Source: Opitutaceae bacterium
GTDB taxonomy: Bacteria; Verrucomicrobiota; Verrucomicrobiia; Opitutales; Opitutaceae
Reading direction: 5' to 3'
Assembly: GCA_027482185.1 (NCBI GenBank)
Contig: JAIXWF010000013.1
Span: 1,550,001 to 1,614,000, forward strand
DNA: 64,000 nt
Below the pieces are notes generated by a model, which was not told the DNA's origin, searched no databases, and saw only the letters and a program-made list of their open reading frames with translations. This document shows, piece after piece, positions 34,414 to 47,348 of this stretch. Made by a program: the position numbers and the translations under genes. Position 1 is the first letter of the stretch. Each line of letters opens with the position of its first letter.

Positions 34414-37113
34414 TCAGCCGCCGAGGACGGCGCCGAGCTTGGCGATGTCCTTGCCGCCGCCCATGGCGAAGTCCGGCTTGCCGCCGCCTTTGCCGCCGAT
34501 CTGCGCGCTCAGATTCTGGATGATTTTGCCCGCCTGGTGCCCGGCCTTGATGGCCGCGGGCGAGCAGAAGGCCACGAGGCTGGCCTTGTCGCCGAGGGCG
34601 GCGCCGAGTTGCACGACGCCTTCGCCGAGCTTGGCCAGCACCTGGGAACCGAGGCTGCGGAGCACTTCCTGATCGGACACGGCGACAACGCCGGAGACGA
34701 ATTTGAGCCCGTCGCGCGCCACGGCCTTCGCGGCCAACTCGTCCGCCAAACCGGCGAGCGCCTTTTGCTGGAACGCCTTCAGCTGCTTTTCCGTTTCCTT
34801 CTGCTGGGCGAGCAGGGCTTCGAGTTTCTTGACGACATCGCTGGCGCCGCCGCCGAGATGCGCGCTGACCGCGGCGAGCGCGGCCTCGCGGGTCGCGACG
34901 AGTTCGTAGGCGGGCTGGCCGGCGACGGCCTCGATGCGGCGGGTGCCGGCGGCGATGGCCATCTCGGCGACGATCTTGATCAGGCCGATTTCGCCGGTGG
35001 TGGCGACGTGCGTGCCGCCGCAGAGTTCGCGGCTGTAGCCGCCGATGTCGACGACGCGGACGAACTTGCCGTACTTGTCGCCGAAGAAGGCGAGGGTGCC
35101 CTCGGGCTTCTTGTCGAATTCGGTTTCGTAGGTGTCGACCTTGGCGTTGTCGATGACCTTGCCGTTGACCAATTGCTCGACCTCGAGGAGCTGCGCGTGG
35201 GTGACGGCTTCGAAGTGCGAGAAATCGAAACGCATGCGGTCGGCGGTCTTGGACGTGCCGGCCTGGCGGACGTGCGTGCCGAGGACCTTGCGCAGGGCCC
35301 AGTGGATGAGGTGCGCCGCGCTGTGGTGGCGGTTGATCGCGCGGCGGCGGCCCAGATCGACGGACAGGGTCGCGGCGGCACCGGAGCTGAGCGCTGAAAG
35401 CTGATCGCTGACGGCTGCTTTGTGCAGGTGGCGGCCGGCCTTGTCCTTCACGCAATCGACGATCTGCACGAGCGTGCCGTTGATCAGCGCGGTGCCGGTG
35501 TCGCCCGTCTGTCCGCCCATTTCGGCGTAGAACGGCGTCCGGTCGAAAACGAGGAACGTGTCCTTGTCGGCCTTGATGATCTCGATGAGCTGCGCGTGCG
35601 CCTCGGTCTGCGCGTAGCCGAGGAAGGTCGTCGGCTTGAGGTCGACGGCGGCGTCGCCTTCGGTGGCAGCGACGAGGATTTCCTTCTTCTGCGCGGCGCG
35701 GCCGCGCTCGCGCTGTTTCTCCATCTCGGCTTCGAAGCCGGCAGCGTCGACCGTGAGCCCGCGCTCGGTGGCGAGGAGCTGCGTCATGTCGAGGGGGAAT
35801 CCGTAGGTGTCGTAGAGTTCGAAGGCCGATGCGCCGCTGATGGCGCCGGCGGAGGCGGCCTTGCCGAAGATCTGGAGCCCGCGATCCAGCGTGCGCCCGA
35901 AGCTCTCTTCCTCGCTGCGGATCACGCGCTGCACGATCGATTGCTGCTGGACCAATTCCGGGAAGACGGCGCCGAGGGATTCGACGACGGGGGCGACGAG
36001 TTGCTCGAAGAAACCGGCCTGCAGGCCGAGTTTCTTCCCGTAAAGAATACCGCGGCGGAGGATGCGGCGGATGACGTAGTTGCGGCCTTCGTTGCCGGGC
36101 AGAATGCCGTCGGCGATGGCGCAGCTGACGCAGCGCGCGTGGTCGGCGAGCACGCGGAAAGCGACGTCGATGTTTTCCTGTTCCGTGAGGCCTTCGCGTT
36201 TCGTCGGGACCGTCGCGGTGTAGGTTTTGCCGGACAGCGCGGCGACCTTGGCGAAGAGCGGCGCGAACACGTCGGCCGCGTAGTTGGACGGATCTTTGGC
36301 GAAGTCCTTGAAGCCGTTGGTCGTGGCATAAATGCCGGCGACGCGTTCGAAGCCCATGCCGGTGTCGACGTGCTTGGCGGCGAGCGGGGAGAAGGTGCCG
36401 TCGGCGTTCGCGTTGAACTGGATGAACACGTGGTTCCAGATCTCGATGCAGCGGGGGCTGCTCGCGTTGACCAGTTTCCGGCCGGCGGCTTCGTCGTCGG
36501 AGGGCAGCAGATTGAAATGGATTTCCGAGCACGGGCCGCAGGGGCCGGTGTCGCCCATCATCCAGAAATTGTCTTTCTTGTTGCCGTTGACGATGTGGAC
36601 GGCGGGATCGAGGCCGGCGGCGCGGAAGATCTCGGCCCAGATGTCGTAGGCTTCCTGGTCGAACTCGGACGGATCGTTCTTCGACTTGTCCGGCGAGTAG
36701 ACCGTGGCGAAGAGGCGCTTGGCGGGGATGCCCCAGACCTTGGTGATGAGTTCCCAGCCCCAGCGGATGGACTCCTTCTTGAAGTAATCGCCGAAGGACC
36801 AGTTCCCCAGCATCTCGAACATCGTGTGGTGGTAGGTATCGAAGCCGACGTCCTCGAGGTCGTTGTGCTTGCCGCCGGCGCGGATGCATTTCTGCGTGTC
36901 CGCGGCGCGGGTATCCTTCGCCGGCTTGACGCCGGCCCACTTCGAGACGTCAGGCGCGCGATCGCCGAGGAAGATCGGCACGAACTGGTTCATGCCGGCA
37001 TTGGTGAAGAGCAATCCGGGGGAATCCGGGAGCAGGGACGAGGAGGGCACGAGGGTGTGTCCCTGCTTGGCGAAGAAATCGAGGAAGCTCTGGCGGATCT
37101 CGGCGGAGGTCAT
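34414..37113 (-). CDS. alaS: Alanyl-tRNA synthetase
   Basis: An 899-residue class II synthetase charging tRNA-Ala. The catalytic part starts MTSAEIRQSFLDFFAKQGH and has FTNAGMNQFVPIFLG and the GPCGPCSEIHF motif. The editing domain has HHSAAH (about 594) and the CGGTHVATTGEIG zinc-type site (Cys about 697). The C-terminal dimerisation part ends with the Gly-rich GGKGGGKPDFAMGG. Slightly longer than E. coli (876). Residues about 567-576 (VSDQLSALSS), just before the editing domain, are encoded by a heptad microrepeat of the type found between genes. The start codon is 143 bases from the divergent kinase gene. Confidence 0.97.
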   Translation of the reverse strand: MTSAEIRQSFLDFFAKQGHTLVPSSSLLPDSPGLLFTNAGMNQFVPIFLGDRAPDVSKWAGVKPAKDTRAADTQKCIRAGGKHNDLEDVGFDTYHHTMFEMLGNWSFGDYFKKESIRWGWELITKVWGIPAKRLFATVYSPDKSKNDPSEFDQEAYDIWAEIFRAAGLDPAVHIVNGNKKDNFWMMGDTGPCGPCSEIHFNLLPSDDEAAGRKLVNASSPRCIEIWNHVFIQFNANADGTFSPLAAKHVDTGMGFERVAGIYATTNGFKDFAKDPSNYAADVFAPLFAKVAALSGKTYTATVPTKREGLTEQENIDVAFRVLADHARCVSCAIADGILPGNEGRNYVIRRILRRGILYGKKLGLQAGFFEQLVAPVVESLGAVFPELVQQQSIVQRVIRSEEESFGRTLDRGLQIFGKAASAGAISGASAFELYDTYGFPLDMTQLLATERGLTVDAAGFEAEMEKQRERGRAAQKKEILVAATEGDAAVDLKPTTFLGYAQTEAHAQLIEIIKADKDTFLVFDRTPFYAEMGGQTGDTGTALINGTLVQIVDCVKDKAGRHLHKAAVSDQLSALSSGAAATLSVDLGRRRAINRHHSAAHLIHWALRKVLGTHVRQAGTSKTADRMRFDFSHFEAVTHAQLLEVEQLVNGKVIDNAKVDTYETEFDKKPEGTLAFFGDKYGKFVRVVDIGGYSRELCGGTHVATTGEIGLIKIVAEMAIAAGTRRIEAVAGQPAYELVATREAALAAVSAHLGGGASDVVKKLEALLAQQKETEKQLKAFQQKALAGLADELAAKAVARDGLKFVSGVVAVSDQEVLRSLGSQVLAKLGEGVVQLGAALGDKASLVAFCSPAAIKAGHQAGKIIQNLSAQIGGKGGGKPDFAMGGGKDIAKLGAVLGG
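35387..35414. repeat. Heptad microrepeat inside alaS
   Basis: On the + strand four 7-base units of the form CTGANNG follow one another without gaps; read on the coding (minus) strand they are NNNTCAG units, matching the intergenic NNNTCAA/G heptads at 57.8 and 62.7 kb. They encode a loop in front of the AlaS editing domain without breaking the frame (28 bases do not make a multiple of three, so flanking sequence must compensate). Confidence 0.55.
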
Positions 37114-37256
37114 TTTCAGCGGGCAATAAACCTCAAGGACAGACGCCGCCCCGGGGCTTAGCAAGAGGGGAATTGGCCGGCGCCCGCGCAACAAACGGCA
37201 TGCACTCCGCAATCGGGGCGGAGCCGGCGCCGGGCGGTTGCGGCTAGGGTAGGGCA

Positions 37257-40200
37257 ATGGTTCCGCGGCCCACCGAAACCCTGCCGGCGGACGAGCGATC
37301 TTCCGCCGAAGATCGACGCGTCCCCGCGGACGTGCCCGGCGAATCGGCCGTGCTGTGGGTGCGGATCGGCTTCGGCCTGGCGGCGGCCTGCGCGTTGGCG
37401 GTGGCGGTCCTGTCTTGGCACAGCCTGCTCGACCTTTCGGACCAGCTCGCCGAGCAGGCCCATGCGGCCGATACGCTGGCCGCGCTGAGTCGCACGGAGG
37501 TGGCGATGTCGGGCCTGCGCGCGACTTGGCCGGCCGCCGATCAGGCGCCCCGGGCCGATGCCGCCCGGGAGCTCGGGGCCGCAACCGCGGCGCTCGAGCA
37601 CCAACTCGCGGAACTCGACGAACACACGGCCGGGGACCACTGGGAGCACCATACGGCAACCGCTCTGATCGGCGCCTTGCGCCGGCGGATTGCGGCGGCA
37701 TGGGCCCGGACGCGCGGAGAAGGGCCCGATGCGGCCACCGCCGATTTGATCGACCGGCAGTTCCACGAAACCGACCTGCGTCTCGTCCAGGAACTGCGGC
37801 AGCGCATGTTCGATCACATGGGCGGCATCAAGGTGCACGCCGCGGAGAGCGTGCGGACTGCGGGACTCGTCGGCTTGCTTTCGGGCCTCGTCGCCGCCGT
37901 CGGCCTGGGCTTTGCGCTGGCCCGGATCGAAGGGAATCTCGCCCGCGCCCGCGCGGCCGAAGCGGCCCTCGCGGCCGCCAAGGCCGGACTCGAGGCCCGC
38001 GTCGCCGCGCGCACCGAAGAGCTGGCCGCCGCCAACCGTCGCCTGCGGGAAAACGAGGCGCTGCTGCAAACGGTGACCGAGACCGCGGGCGTCGGGCTGG
38101 TTGTGGTGGATTCGCAGCACCGCTACCGTTTCGCCAACGCCGCCTATGGCCGGTTCTTCTCGATCCAGCCCGAGTCGGTGATCGGCAAAACCGTGCGCGA
38201 GGTCCGCGGCGAACAGTGGTACGAGAGCGAATTGCGGGACCTGCTGGACCGTTGTCTCGCCGGCGAGCGGAGCACGCGGGAATTCTCCACGCGTCCGCAC
38301 GTGCCGTTGGGGCCGACCCGCGATCTGATCATGACCTTCGAACCGGGCCGCGACCGCACCGGACCGGTGGTGGTGATCGTGTTCGCGGACGTCACCGCAC
38401 GGCGCAAAACCGAGGAGGCCCTGCGCGAATCGCAGCGGCTGTACCAGACGCTCGTCGAGCAGATGCCCGCGGCGGTGTTTCGCAAAGATGCGGCCGGGCG
38501 GTACGTGTTCGTGAACCGCAAGTACGTCGAAATGTCGCGCGCTCCGGAAAGCGAGATTCTCGGCCGGACCGCCGGCGAGTTCGCCGCCGCCCGGGCCAAG
38601 GCCGAAGCCGGGCAGGCCGGCACGCCGTGGTACGACGCGTATGCCGAGGGCGACGCGCACCACACGCGGATCATGGCCACGGGCGAAGTCATCGAGCAAG
38701 ACGAGGTGACCGACCTGACGGACGGTTCCACCCTTTGCCTGCATGCCATCAAGTCGCCGGTGTGCGACGATCAGGGCCGGATCTGCGGCTCGCAGGGTAT
38801 TCTCATCGATGTGACCGCCGCCCGCCGCGCCGATGCCGAACTGCGGCGGAACGAGGAACGCATGCGCCTCGCCTCCGAATCCGCACTCATCGGTTTCTGG
38901 GAACTCGACCTGCGCACCCAGCGACTCGAATGGTCGCCCCAGCAGGAAAAACTGATGGGCTTCGCCGAGGGCGAGTTTCCGCGGCGGCAGGAAGCGTTTC
39001 TCGAACTCGTGGTCCCCGAGGACCGTCCGCGCGTCGGCGCCGCCCGCGCGGCCGCCCTGGCGGACCCGGCAGGCGAGTATCGCGCCGAACTGAGGTTCCG
39101 GCTGCGCGACGGCCGGGAGCGCTGGGGTGCCGTCCGGGGCCGCGTGGTGCGCGATGCCGGGGGCGACGCGGTGATGATCCGCGGCCTCGACGTCGACATC
39201 ACGCTGCTCAAACAAACGGAAACCCAGCTCGCGGCGGAGCGGACGCTTCTCCGCACCGTCCTCGATCTCCTCCCGGAATCGATCTACGTGAAGGATGCGG
39301 CCGGGCGTTTCGTCGCCGCCAACGCGGCCTGCGCCGCCCACATGGGCCTACCTCATTCCGCCGATCTCGTCGGGAAGACCGACGCCGACTTTTTCGACGC
39401 CGCGCTCGCGGCCCGGTTCCGGCAGGACGAACTGGCGGTGATGGCCGGGCACCCCGAGGTCGACCGCGAGGATTTCTTCACGGCCGCGGACGGGACCGCG
39501 GTCTACCGTCTCGCCAGCCGGGTGCCGCTGCGGGATCCCGCCGGCGCCATTGTCGGACTGGTGGGCACGAGCCGCGATGTGACCGCGGCGAAGCGAGCGG
39601 AACTCGCGCTGCGGGAAAGCGAGACCCGGTTCCGTATGCTCTTCGAGGTCACGGCCGACGGTCTGTTTGTGCACGACGGCGAGGGCCGGTTGCTGGCCGT
39701 GAACCGCCGGGCCTGCGAAAGCCTCGGCTATTCGCGCGAGGAACTGTTGCGGCTGGGGGTGTTCGGACTCGAGGTGGCCGTGGATCGGGAAGCCGTGATG
39801 GCGGCCTGGGCCGCCATCGGGGAGGACGAACAGCTGTCCATCGCCGGCGCGCATCGGCGCAAAGACGGCACCGTGTTTCCCATCGAGGTCAGCGTCGGCA
39901 GCCTGCGCCTCGGTGGGCGGCGGCTGTTCATGTCAAGTGTGCGCGACGTCTCGGAACGGCGGAAATCGGAGCAGGAAATCCGCCGGCTCAACGAATCGCT
40001 GGAACGGCGCGTGGCGGAGCGCACGGCCCAGCTCTCCGCGGCGAACGAGGAACTCGAAGCGTTCACCTATACGGTTTCGCACGACCTGCGTTCCCCGGTG
40101 CGGGCGATGGACGGCTTTGCACGCGCCGTCGCGGAAGACTGGGGCGGCTTGCTCCCGCCGCAGGGCCGGAGCGATCTGGACACGATCCGCGGCGAGGCCC

Positions 40201-40721
40201 AGCGCATGGGTAAACTGATCGACGACCTGCTCGCGTTTTCCCGCCTGAGCCGCGCCCCGGCGCGGGCCGACGCCGTGCATATGGCGGCGCTCGTCGCGGC
40301 CTGCCGGGAAGAGCTGGCCCCGGAGACGGCCGGCCGGGAAATCGTCTGGCAAATCGGGCCGCTGCCCGCGGCCGCGGGCGACCAGGCGCTGCTGCGGCAA
40401 GTCTGGCAAAACCTCCTCGCCAATGCGGTGAAGTACACACGCGGCCGGCCGGTCGCGCACATCGCCGTCGGGGCCGAGACGTCCGGAGGGCGCACCGTCT
40501 ACCACGTCGCCGACGACGGTGTGGGCTTCGACATGCGCTACGCATCGAAGCTCTTCGGCGTTTTTCAGCGGCTGCACCGCGCCGACGAGTTCGAAGGCAC
40601 GGGCGTCGGGCTCGCGATCGTGCGGCGCATCGTGCACCGGCACGGCGGCCGCGTCTGGGTCGAGGCCGAGGCTGGCAAAGGCGCCAAGTTTAGTTTTACG
40701 GTCGCGACACCCGTCCCATGA
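37257..40721 (+). CDS. Five-PAS sensor histidine kinase (phytochrome-type core)
   Basis: A 1154-residue kinase. Two membrane helices (about 34-54 and 200-222) bracket a periplasmic four-helix-bundle-like sensor rich in Ala/Glu/His; a coiled coil (about 225-270) and five PAS domains (about 275-920, with VFADVTARRK, LIDVTAARRA, DVDITLLKQT, TSRDVTAAKR and SVRDVSERRK ends) follow. The kinase core FTYTVSHDLRSPVRAMDGFA carries His942 and has YTRGRP, ADDGVGFDM and GVGLAI, as in Cph1-like kinases that use a Rcp1-type receiver. Such a receiver is encoded next, overlapping by four bases. Confidence 0.88.
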   Translation: MVPRPTETLPADERSSAEDRRVPADVPGESAVLWVRIGFGLAAACALAVAVLSWHSLLDLSDQLAEQAHAADTLAALSRTEVAMSGLRATWPAADQAPRADAARELGAATAALEHQLAELDEHTAGDHWEHHTATALIGALRRRIAAAWARTRGEGPDAATADLIDRQFHETDLRLVQELRQRMFDHMGGIKVHAAESVRTAGLVGLLSGLVAAVGLGFALARIEGNLARARAAEAALAAAKAGLEARVAARTEELAAANRRLRENEALLQTVTETAGVGLVVVDSQHRYRFANAAYGRFFSIQPESVIGKTVREVRGEQWYESELRDLLDRCLAGERSTREFSTRPHVPLGPTRDLIMTFEPGRDRTGPVVVIVFADVTARRKTEEALRESQRLYQTLVEQMPAAVFRKDAAGRYVFVNRKYVEMSRAPESEILGRTAGEFAAARAKAEAGQAGTPWYDAYAEGDAHHTRIMATGEVIEQDEVTDLTDGSTLCLHAIKSPVCDDQGRICGSQGILIDVTAARRADAELRRNEERMRLASESALIGFWELDLRTQRLEWSPQQEKLMGFAEGEFPRRQEAFLELVVPEDRPRVGAARAAALADPAGEYRAELRFRLRDGRERWGAVRGRVVRDAGGDAVMIRGLDVDITLLKQTETQLAAERTLLRTVLDLLPESIYVKDAAGRFVAANAACAAHMGLPHSADLVGKTDADFFDAALAARFRQDELAVMAGHPEVDREDFFTAADGTAVYRLASRVPLRDPAGAIVGLVGTSRDVTAAKRAELALRESETRFRMLFEVTADGLFVHDGEGRLLAVNRRACESLGYSREELLRLGVFGLEVAVDREAVMAAWAAIGEDEQLSIAGAHRRKDGTVFPIEVSVGSLRLGGRRLFMSSVRDVSERRKSEQEIRRLNESLERRVAERTAQLSAANEELEAFTYTVSHDLRSPVRAMDGFARAVAEDWGGLLPPQGRSDLDTIRGEAQRMGKLIDDLLAFSRLSRAPARADAVHMAALVAACREELAPETAGREIVWQIGPLPAAAGDQALLRQVWQNLLANAVKYTRGRPVAHIAVGAETSGGRTVYHVADDGVGFDMRYASKLFGVFQRLHRADEFEGTGVGLAIVRRIVHRHGGRVWVEAEAGKGAKFSFTVATPVP

Positions 40722-41164
40722 ACGCCGCTGCCGAATTCCTGCTGGTCGAAGACAACCCTGCCGATCTGGAGCTGGCCCTCCGCGCAATCCGCCGCGCCGA
40801 TGCCGGCTTGGCCGCGGAGGTGCGCGTGGCGCGCGACGGTGCGGAGGCCTTGGACTGCTTTTTCGGCCCGCAGGCGTCGTGGGGCAGCACCGCGGGCCGC
40901 CTGCCGCGGGCCGTTTTCCTCGATCTCAAACTGCCGAAAATCGACGGCTTCGGCGTCCTGCAGCAGCTCAAGGCCGATCCGCGGACGAAGGCGGTGCCGG
41001 TCGTGGCGCTGACGTCGTCGCGGGAAGCCCGCGACATCGCCGAGTGCTACCGGCTCGGCATCAACAGCTACGTCGTGAAACCGATGGAATCCGGCGACTT
41101 CATCGCGGCCGTGCGCGGCCTGCACGACTACTGGCTCGGCCGGAACGAGCCGCCCCAACCGTGA
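40718..41164 (+). CDS. Single-domain response regulator (Rcp1-like)
   Basis: A 148-residue stand-alone receiver. FLLVEDNPADLELALRAIRR at the N-terminus, the acceptor Asp in VFLDLKLPKIDGFGVLQQLK (about 68-70), and VVALTSSREARDIAECYRLG then NSYVVKPM with the conserved Lys. The long loop between beta3 and the start and the final DYWLGRNE are typical of Rcp1/cyanobacterial-phytochrome partners. Starts overlap: ATGA with the upstream kinase and GTGA with the downstream hybrid kinase, so all three are translationally coupled. Confidence 0.93.
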   Translation: MNAAAEFLLVEDNPADLELALRAIRRADAGLAAEVRVARDGAEALDCFFGPQASWGSTAGRLPRAVFLDLKLPKIDGFGVLQQLKADPRTKAVPVVALTSSREARDIAECYRLGINSYVVKPMESGDFIAAVRGLHDYWLGRNEPPQP

Positions 41165-44100
41165 ACCGCCCCGCCCGCATTTTGCTGGTCGAAGACAGCG
41201 GGCTCGATGCCGAGCTCGTGATGCGGGCGTTGCGCCGCGGGGAAGTCGCGGCCGAGTGGCGCCGGGTCCAGACGGAACCGGAGTTCGCGGCCGCCCTCGG
41301 CTGGGCGCCGGATCTCGTGATTTCGGACTTCAACCTGCCGCAGTTCTCCGGCCAGCGCGCCCTCGAGCTCCTGCGGGCGGCCGACCGGCCGGTGCCGTTC
41401 ATCGTCGTCTCGGGGGCCCTCGGCGAAGAGGCCGCCGTCCAGATGATGCGACTCGGGGCCGTCGATTACCTGCTCAAGGACCGCCTCGGGCGGCTCCCCG
41501 CGGCGGTCGAATCCGCCCTCGCCAAGAGCCGGCTGGAGGCGGAAGCCGCCGCCGCGCGCGCGGACTTGGCGGAGAGCCAGCGCATGCTCGCGACCCTCGC
41601 GGGCAATTTGCCCGGCATGGCGTATCGCCGCCGCAACGACGCCCCCGGCGCGATGCTGTACGTCAGCGAGGGGTGCCTCGCGCTCACCGGCTACGCCCGC
41701 GCCGAGTTGGAGGCGGGCGGCGGCATCGATTTCGCCGCACTCATCCATCCGGACGACCGTGCGCCCGTCGCCCAGCGCGCCGAAGCTGCCCTGCAGTCCC
41801 GTCAGCCCTCCTGCAACGAATACCGGTTGCGGGCCCGCGACGGTTCGTGGCGCTGGGTCGCGGACACCGCCCGCGGCATCCGCTCGGACGACGGGAGCAT
41901 TTCGCACGTGGAAGGCTTCGTGCAGGACATCACCGACCGCAAAGCCGCCATCGAAGCCCTGCGCCAGAGCGAAGAGCTGTACCGCGGCCTGATCCTCGCC
42001 TCGCCGGACGCGATCGTCGTCGCGGAGCCGGACGGCCGTCTGGTGTTTGCCTCCGACCAGGCGCGGCAACTGTTCGGCTTCGGGCCCGACGAACCCGTGG
42101 CAGGCATCCAGATTTTCGGATTCATCTGCGACGCCGACCGCCCCCGCGCGCTCCAGAACCTGCGGCGCATTCTCGCCGACCGCGTGATCACCTCGAACGT
42201 CTACCGCATGCAGCGGCGCGACGGCACCGGGTTCGACGGCGAGGTGAATTCGGCCCTGCTGCAGGCCTCCGATGGCCGCCCTCGCGGCCTGGTTGTGGTG
42301 ACCCGCGACGTGACGGAGCGGCGGCGCGCCGAGGCCGCCTTGCGCGAGAGCGAAGCGCGGTTTTCCGCCGTGTTCGAAGCGAACCCCATCGGCACCGCGC
42401 TGACGCGGTTGGCCGACGGCCTCTTTCTCGACGCCAACGACGCCTACGCCCGCATCTTCGGGCTGCGCCGCGAGGAACTGCTCGGCACCCGCTCGGCCGA
42501 TCTCGACGCGTGGGTCGACCGCGGCGAACGCGACCGTTTGCTTTCCCAGATGCAGGCGCAAAACGGCGCCGTCAGCGCGGAAGTCGGCTTCCGGCGCCGC
42601 AACGGCGAGGTCTTCGCGGCCGCCGTGTCTCTCGCGCCGATCGAACTCGACGGCGAGCGTATCGTGCTCGGCCTCGTCACCGACATCACCGCGCGCAAAC
42701 GCGCCGAGGCCACCTTGCGCGAGAGCGAGGAACGTTTCCGCCAGGTGGTCGAGACGATCCACGAGGTGTTCTGGATTGTCGACGGCCACAGCGGCGAAGT
42801 GACCTATGTGAGTCCGGCCTACGCGCGTATCTGGGGCCGGCCGCCCGAACAGGCGACCCAGGCGGTCTGGCTCGAGAGCGTGTTTCCGGAGGACCGCGCG
42901 CGGGTCGTGGACCGCGTCGCGAGCCGCGGGTCCCAAGGCGGCTACGACGAGGTCTACCGCATCCAGCGTCCCGACGGCGAAGTGCGCTGGGTCCACGATC
43001 GCGGCTTCCCGCTGGCCGGCCCCGACGGCGCGATCCGCCGCTACGTCGGCATCGTCGAGGACATCACCGAGCGGAAGAATCTCGAGACCCAGTTCCTCCG
43101 CGCGCAGCGCATGGAATCGATCGGCACGCTGGCGAGCGGCATCGCGCACGACCTGAACAACATCCTCGCGCCCCTGCTGATGGTCGCGCCGTTGCTTCGG
43201 CAGAACTTGCCCGACGCCCACGACCGCGAATTGCTCGCGCTCGTGGAGCAGGGCGCGCAGCGCGGCGCCTCCATCGTCAAACAGCTGCTGACCTTCAGCC
43301 GCGGCGTGCGCGGCAACCGCGGCCCCGTGCAGGTGCGGCATTTGCTCAAGGAAATCGCCGCGCTGATGCGCGAGACGTTCCCGCGCGAGATCACGATTGT
43401 CGACGGGGCCGCGGCCGGCCTTTGGCCCATGGTCGCCGACGTAACGCAGCTGCACCAGGTGCTGCTCAACCTCTGCGTCAACGCCCGCGACGCCATGCCC
43501 GGCGGCGGCCAACTCGAGCTCGCGGCCCGCAACTTCGAACTTGGTCCCGCCGAACGCGCGCGCTTCCCCGAGCTCAATCCCGGTCCGTATGTCGAGATTT
43601 CCGTGCGCGATACCGGCTGCGGCATCGACTCCGCGCTGGTCGACCGGATCTTTGAACCGTTCTTCACCACGAAGGAACTCGGCCGCGGCACGGGCCTCGG
43701 ACTTTCGACCGTGCTCGGCATCGTCAAGAGCCACGACGGCACCGTGCGGGTCGAAAGCGAAATCGGCCGCGGCAGCCGCTTCTGCGTTTTGCTCCCGGCC
43801 GCGCCGACCGATTCCGTCGCCGTCCCCGATGCGAGCCCCGCCGCGTGCCGGCGCGGCCGCAACGAACTCGTCCTCGTCGTGGACGACGAGGAATCCATCC
43901 GGTCCGTGCTCCGCCGCGTCCTCGAGCACCACGGCTACCGCACGCTGTGCGCCGCGAACGGCCAGGAAGGTCTCGCCGCCTACGTGGCCCACCGCGGCCA
44001 GGTTAACCTTGTCCTGACGGATCTGATGATGCCCGCGATGGGCGGCATCTCGCTCATCCGCTCGATCCGGGCGCTCGACCCGGCGCTGCCGTTGATCGCC

Positions 44101-44232
44101 ACGACCGGACTCGACGACCGCGAGCGCATGGCCGAGCTCGCCGAGCTCGGCATCAACGACGTCCTCGCCAAGCCGTTCGATCCGCGCGACGCGCTCGATC
44201 TCATCGCCGGGCGGCTCGAGCGCCACGGCTGA
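41161..44232 (+). CDS. REC-PAS-kinase-REC hybrid histidine kinase
   Basis: A 1023-residue cytosolic protein without membrane helices. An N-terminal receiver (about 6-125, Asp56 in LVISDFNLPQ) is followed by four PAS domains (about 140-640), a HisKA/HATPase core with SGIAHDLNNILAPLLMVAPL (His663), NLCVNARDAMPGG and GTGLGL, and a C-terminal receiver (about 901-1023, Asp954 in VLTDLMMPAM). The arrangement suggests it accepts phosphate at its front receiver and relays at the back. GTG start at 41161 overlaps the receiver gene stop; no output regulator with a DNA-binding domain is encoded nearby. Confidence 0.88.
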   Translation: MNRPARILLVEDSGLDAELVMRALRRGEVAAEWRRVQTEPEFAAALGWAPDLVISDFNLPQFSGQRALELLRAADRPVPFIVVSGALGEEAAVQMMRLGAVDYLLKDRLGRLPAAVESALAKSRLEAEAAAARADLAESQRMLATLAGNLPGMAYRRRNDAPGAMLYVSEGCLALTGYARAELEAGGGIDFAALIHPDDRAPVAQRAEAALQSRQPSCNEYRLRARDGSWRWVADTARGIRSDDGSISHVEGFVQDITDRKAAIEALRQSEELYRGLILASPDAIVVAEPDGRLVFASDQARQLFGFGPDEPVAGIQIFGFICDADRPRALQNLRRILADRVITSNVYRMQRRDGTGFDGEVNSALLQASDGRPRGLVVVTRDVTERRRAEAALRESEARFSAVFEANPIGTALTRLADGLFLDANDAYARIFGLRREELLGTRSADLDAWVDRGERDRLLSQMQAQNGAVSAEVGFRRRNGEVFAAAVSLAPIELDGERIVLGLVTDITARKRAEATLRESEERFRQVVETIHEVFWIVDGHSGEVTYVSPAYARIWGRPPEQATQAVWLESVFPEDRARVVDRVASRGSQGGYDEVYRIQRPDGEVRWVHDRGFPLAGPDGAIRRYVGIVEDITERKNLETQFLRAQRMESIGTLASGIAHDLNNILAPLLMVAPLLRQNLPDAHDRELLALVEQGAQRGASIVKQLLTFSRGVRGNRGPVQVRHLLKEIAALMRETFPREITIVDGAAAGLWPMVADVTQLHQVLLNLCVNARDAMPGGGQLELAARNFELGPAERARFPELNPGPYVEISVRDTGCGIDSALVDRIFEPFFTTKELGRGTGLGLSTVLGIVKSHDGTVRVESEIGRGSRFCVLLPAAPTDSVAVPDASPAACRRGRNELVLVVDDEESIRSVLRRVLEHHGYRTLCAANGQEGLAAYVAHRGQVNLVLTDLMMPAMGGISLIRSIRALDPALPLIATTGLDDRERMAELAELGINDVLAKPFDPRDALDLIAGRLERHG

Positions 44233-44313
44233 GCCGACCCCGCGCCGGCGGAGGCCCGGTTGCGCCCCGGGCAAGGCGCCGTTCGGACCGCGGCGCCGCC
44301 GCGCGTTCGGGGC

Positions 44314-47284
<2,971 letters not shown>

Positions 47285-47326
47285 CCGGTCCGTTTGCGCC
47301 CGCCGGCCGTCAGGCCCGCGGTTGCG

Positions 47327-47347
47327 AATTCCGAATTCCGTTTTCCC
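47327..47347 (+). repeat. Heptad microrepeat before the esterase gene
   Basis: Three 7-base units, AATTCCG, AATTCCG and TTTTCCC, end one base before the start codon at 47349. Same NNTTCCG family as at 23.4, 52.4 and 59.9 kb. Confidence 0.5.
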
Positions 47348-47348
47348 C

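Noticed and set aside
44233-44313. Bidirectional terminator between the hybrid kinase and leuB
   Set aside because: A GCCCGG/CCGGGC stem is present but no T-run on either side, so the evidence is too weak to annotate.
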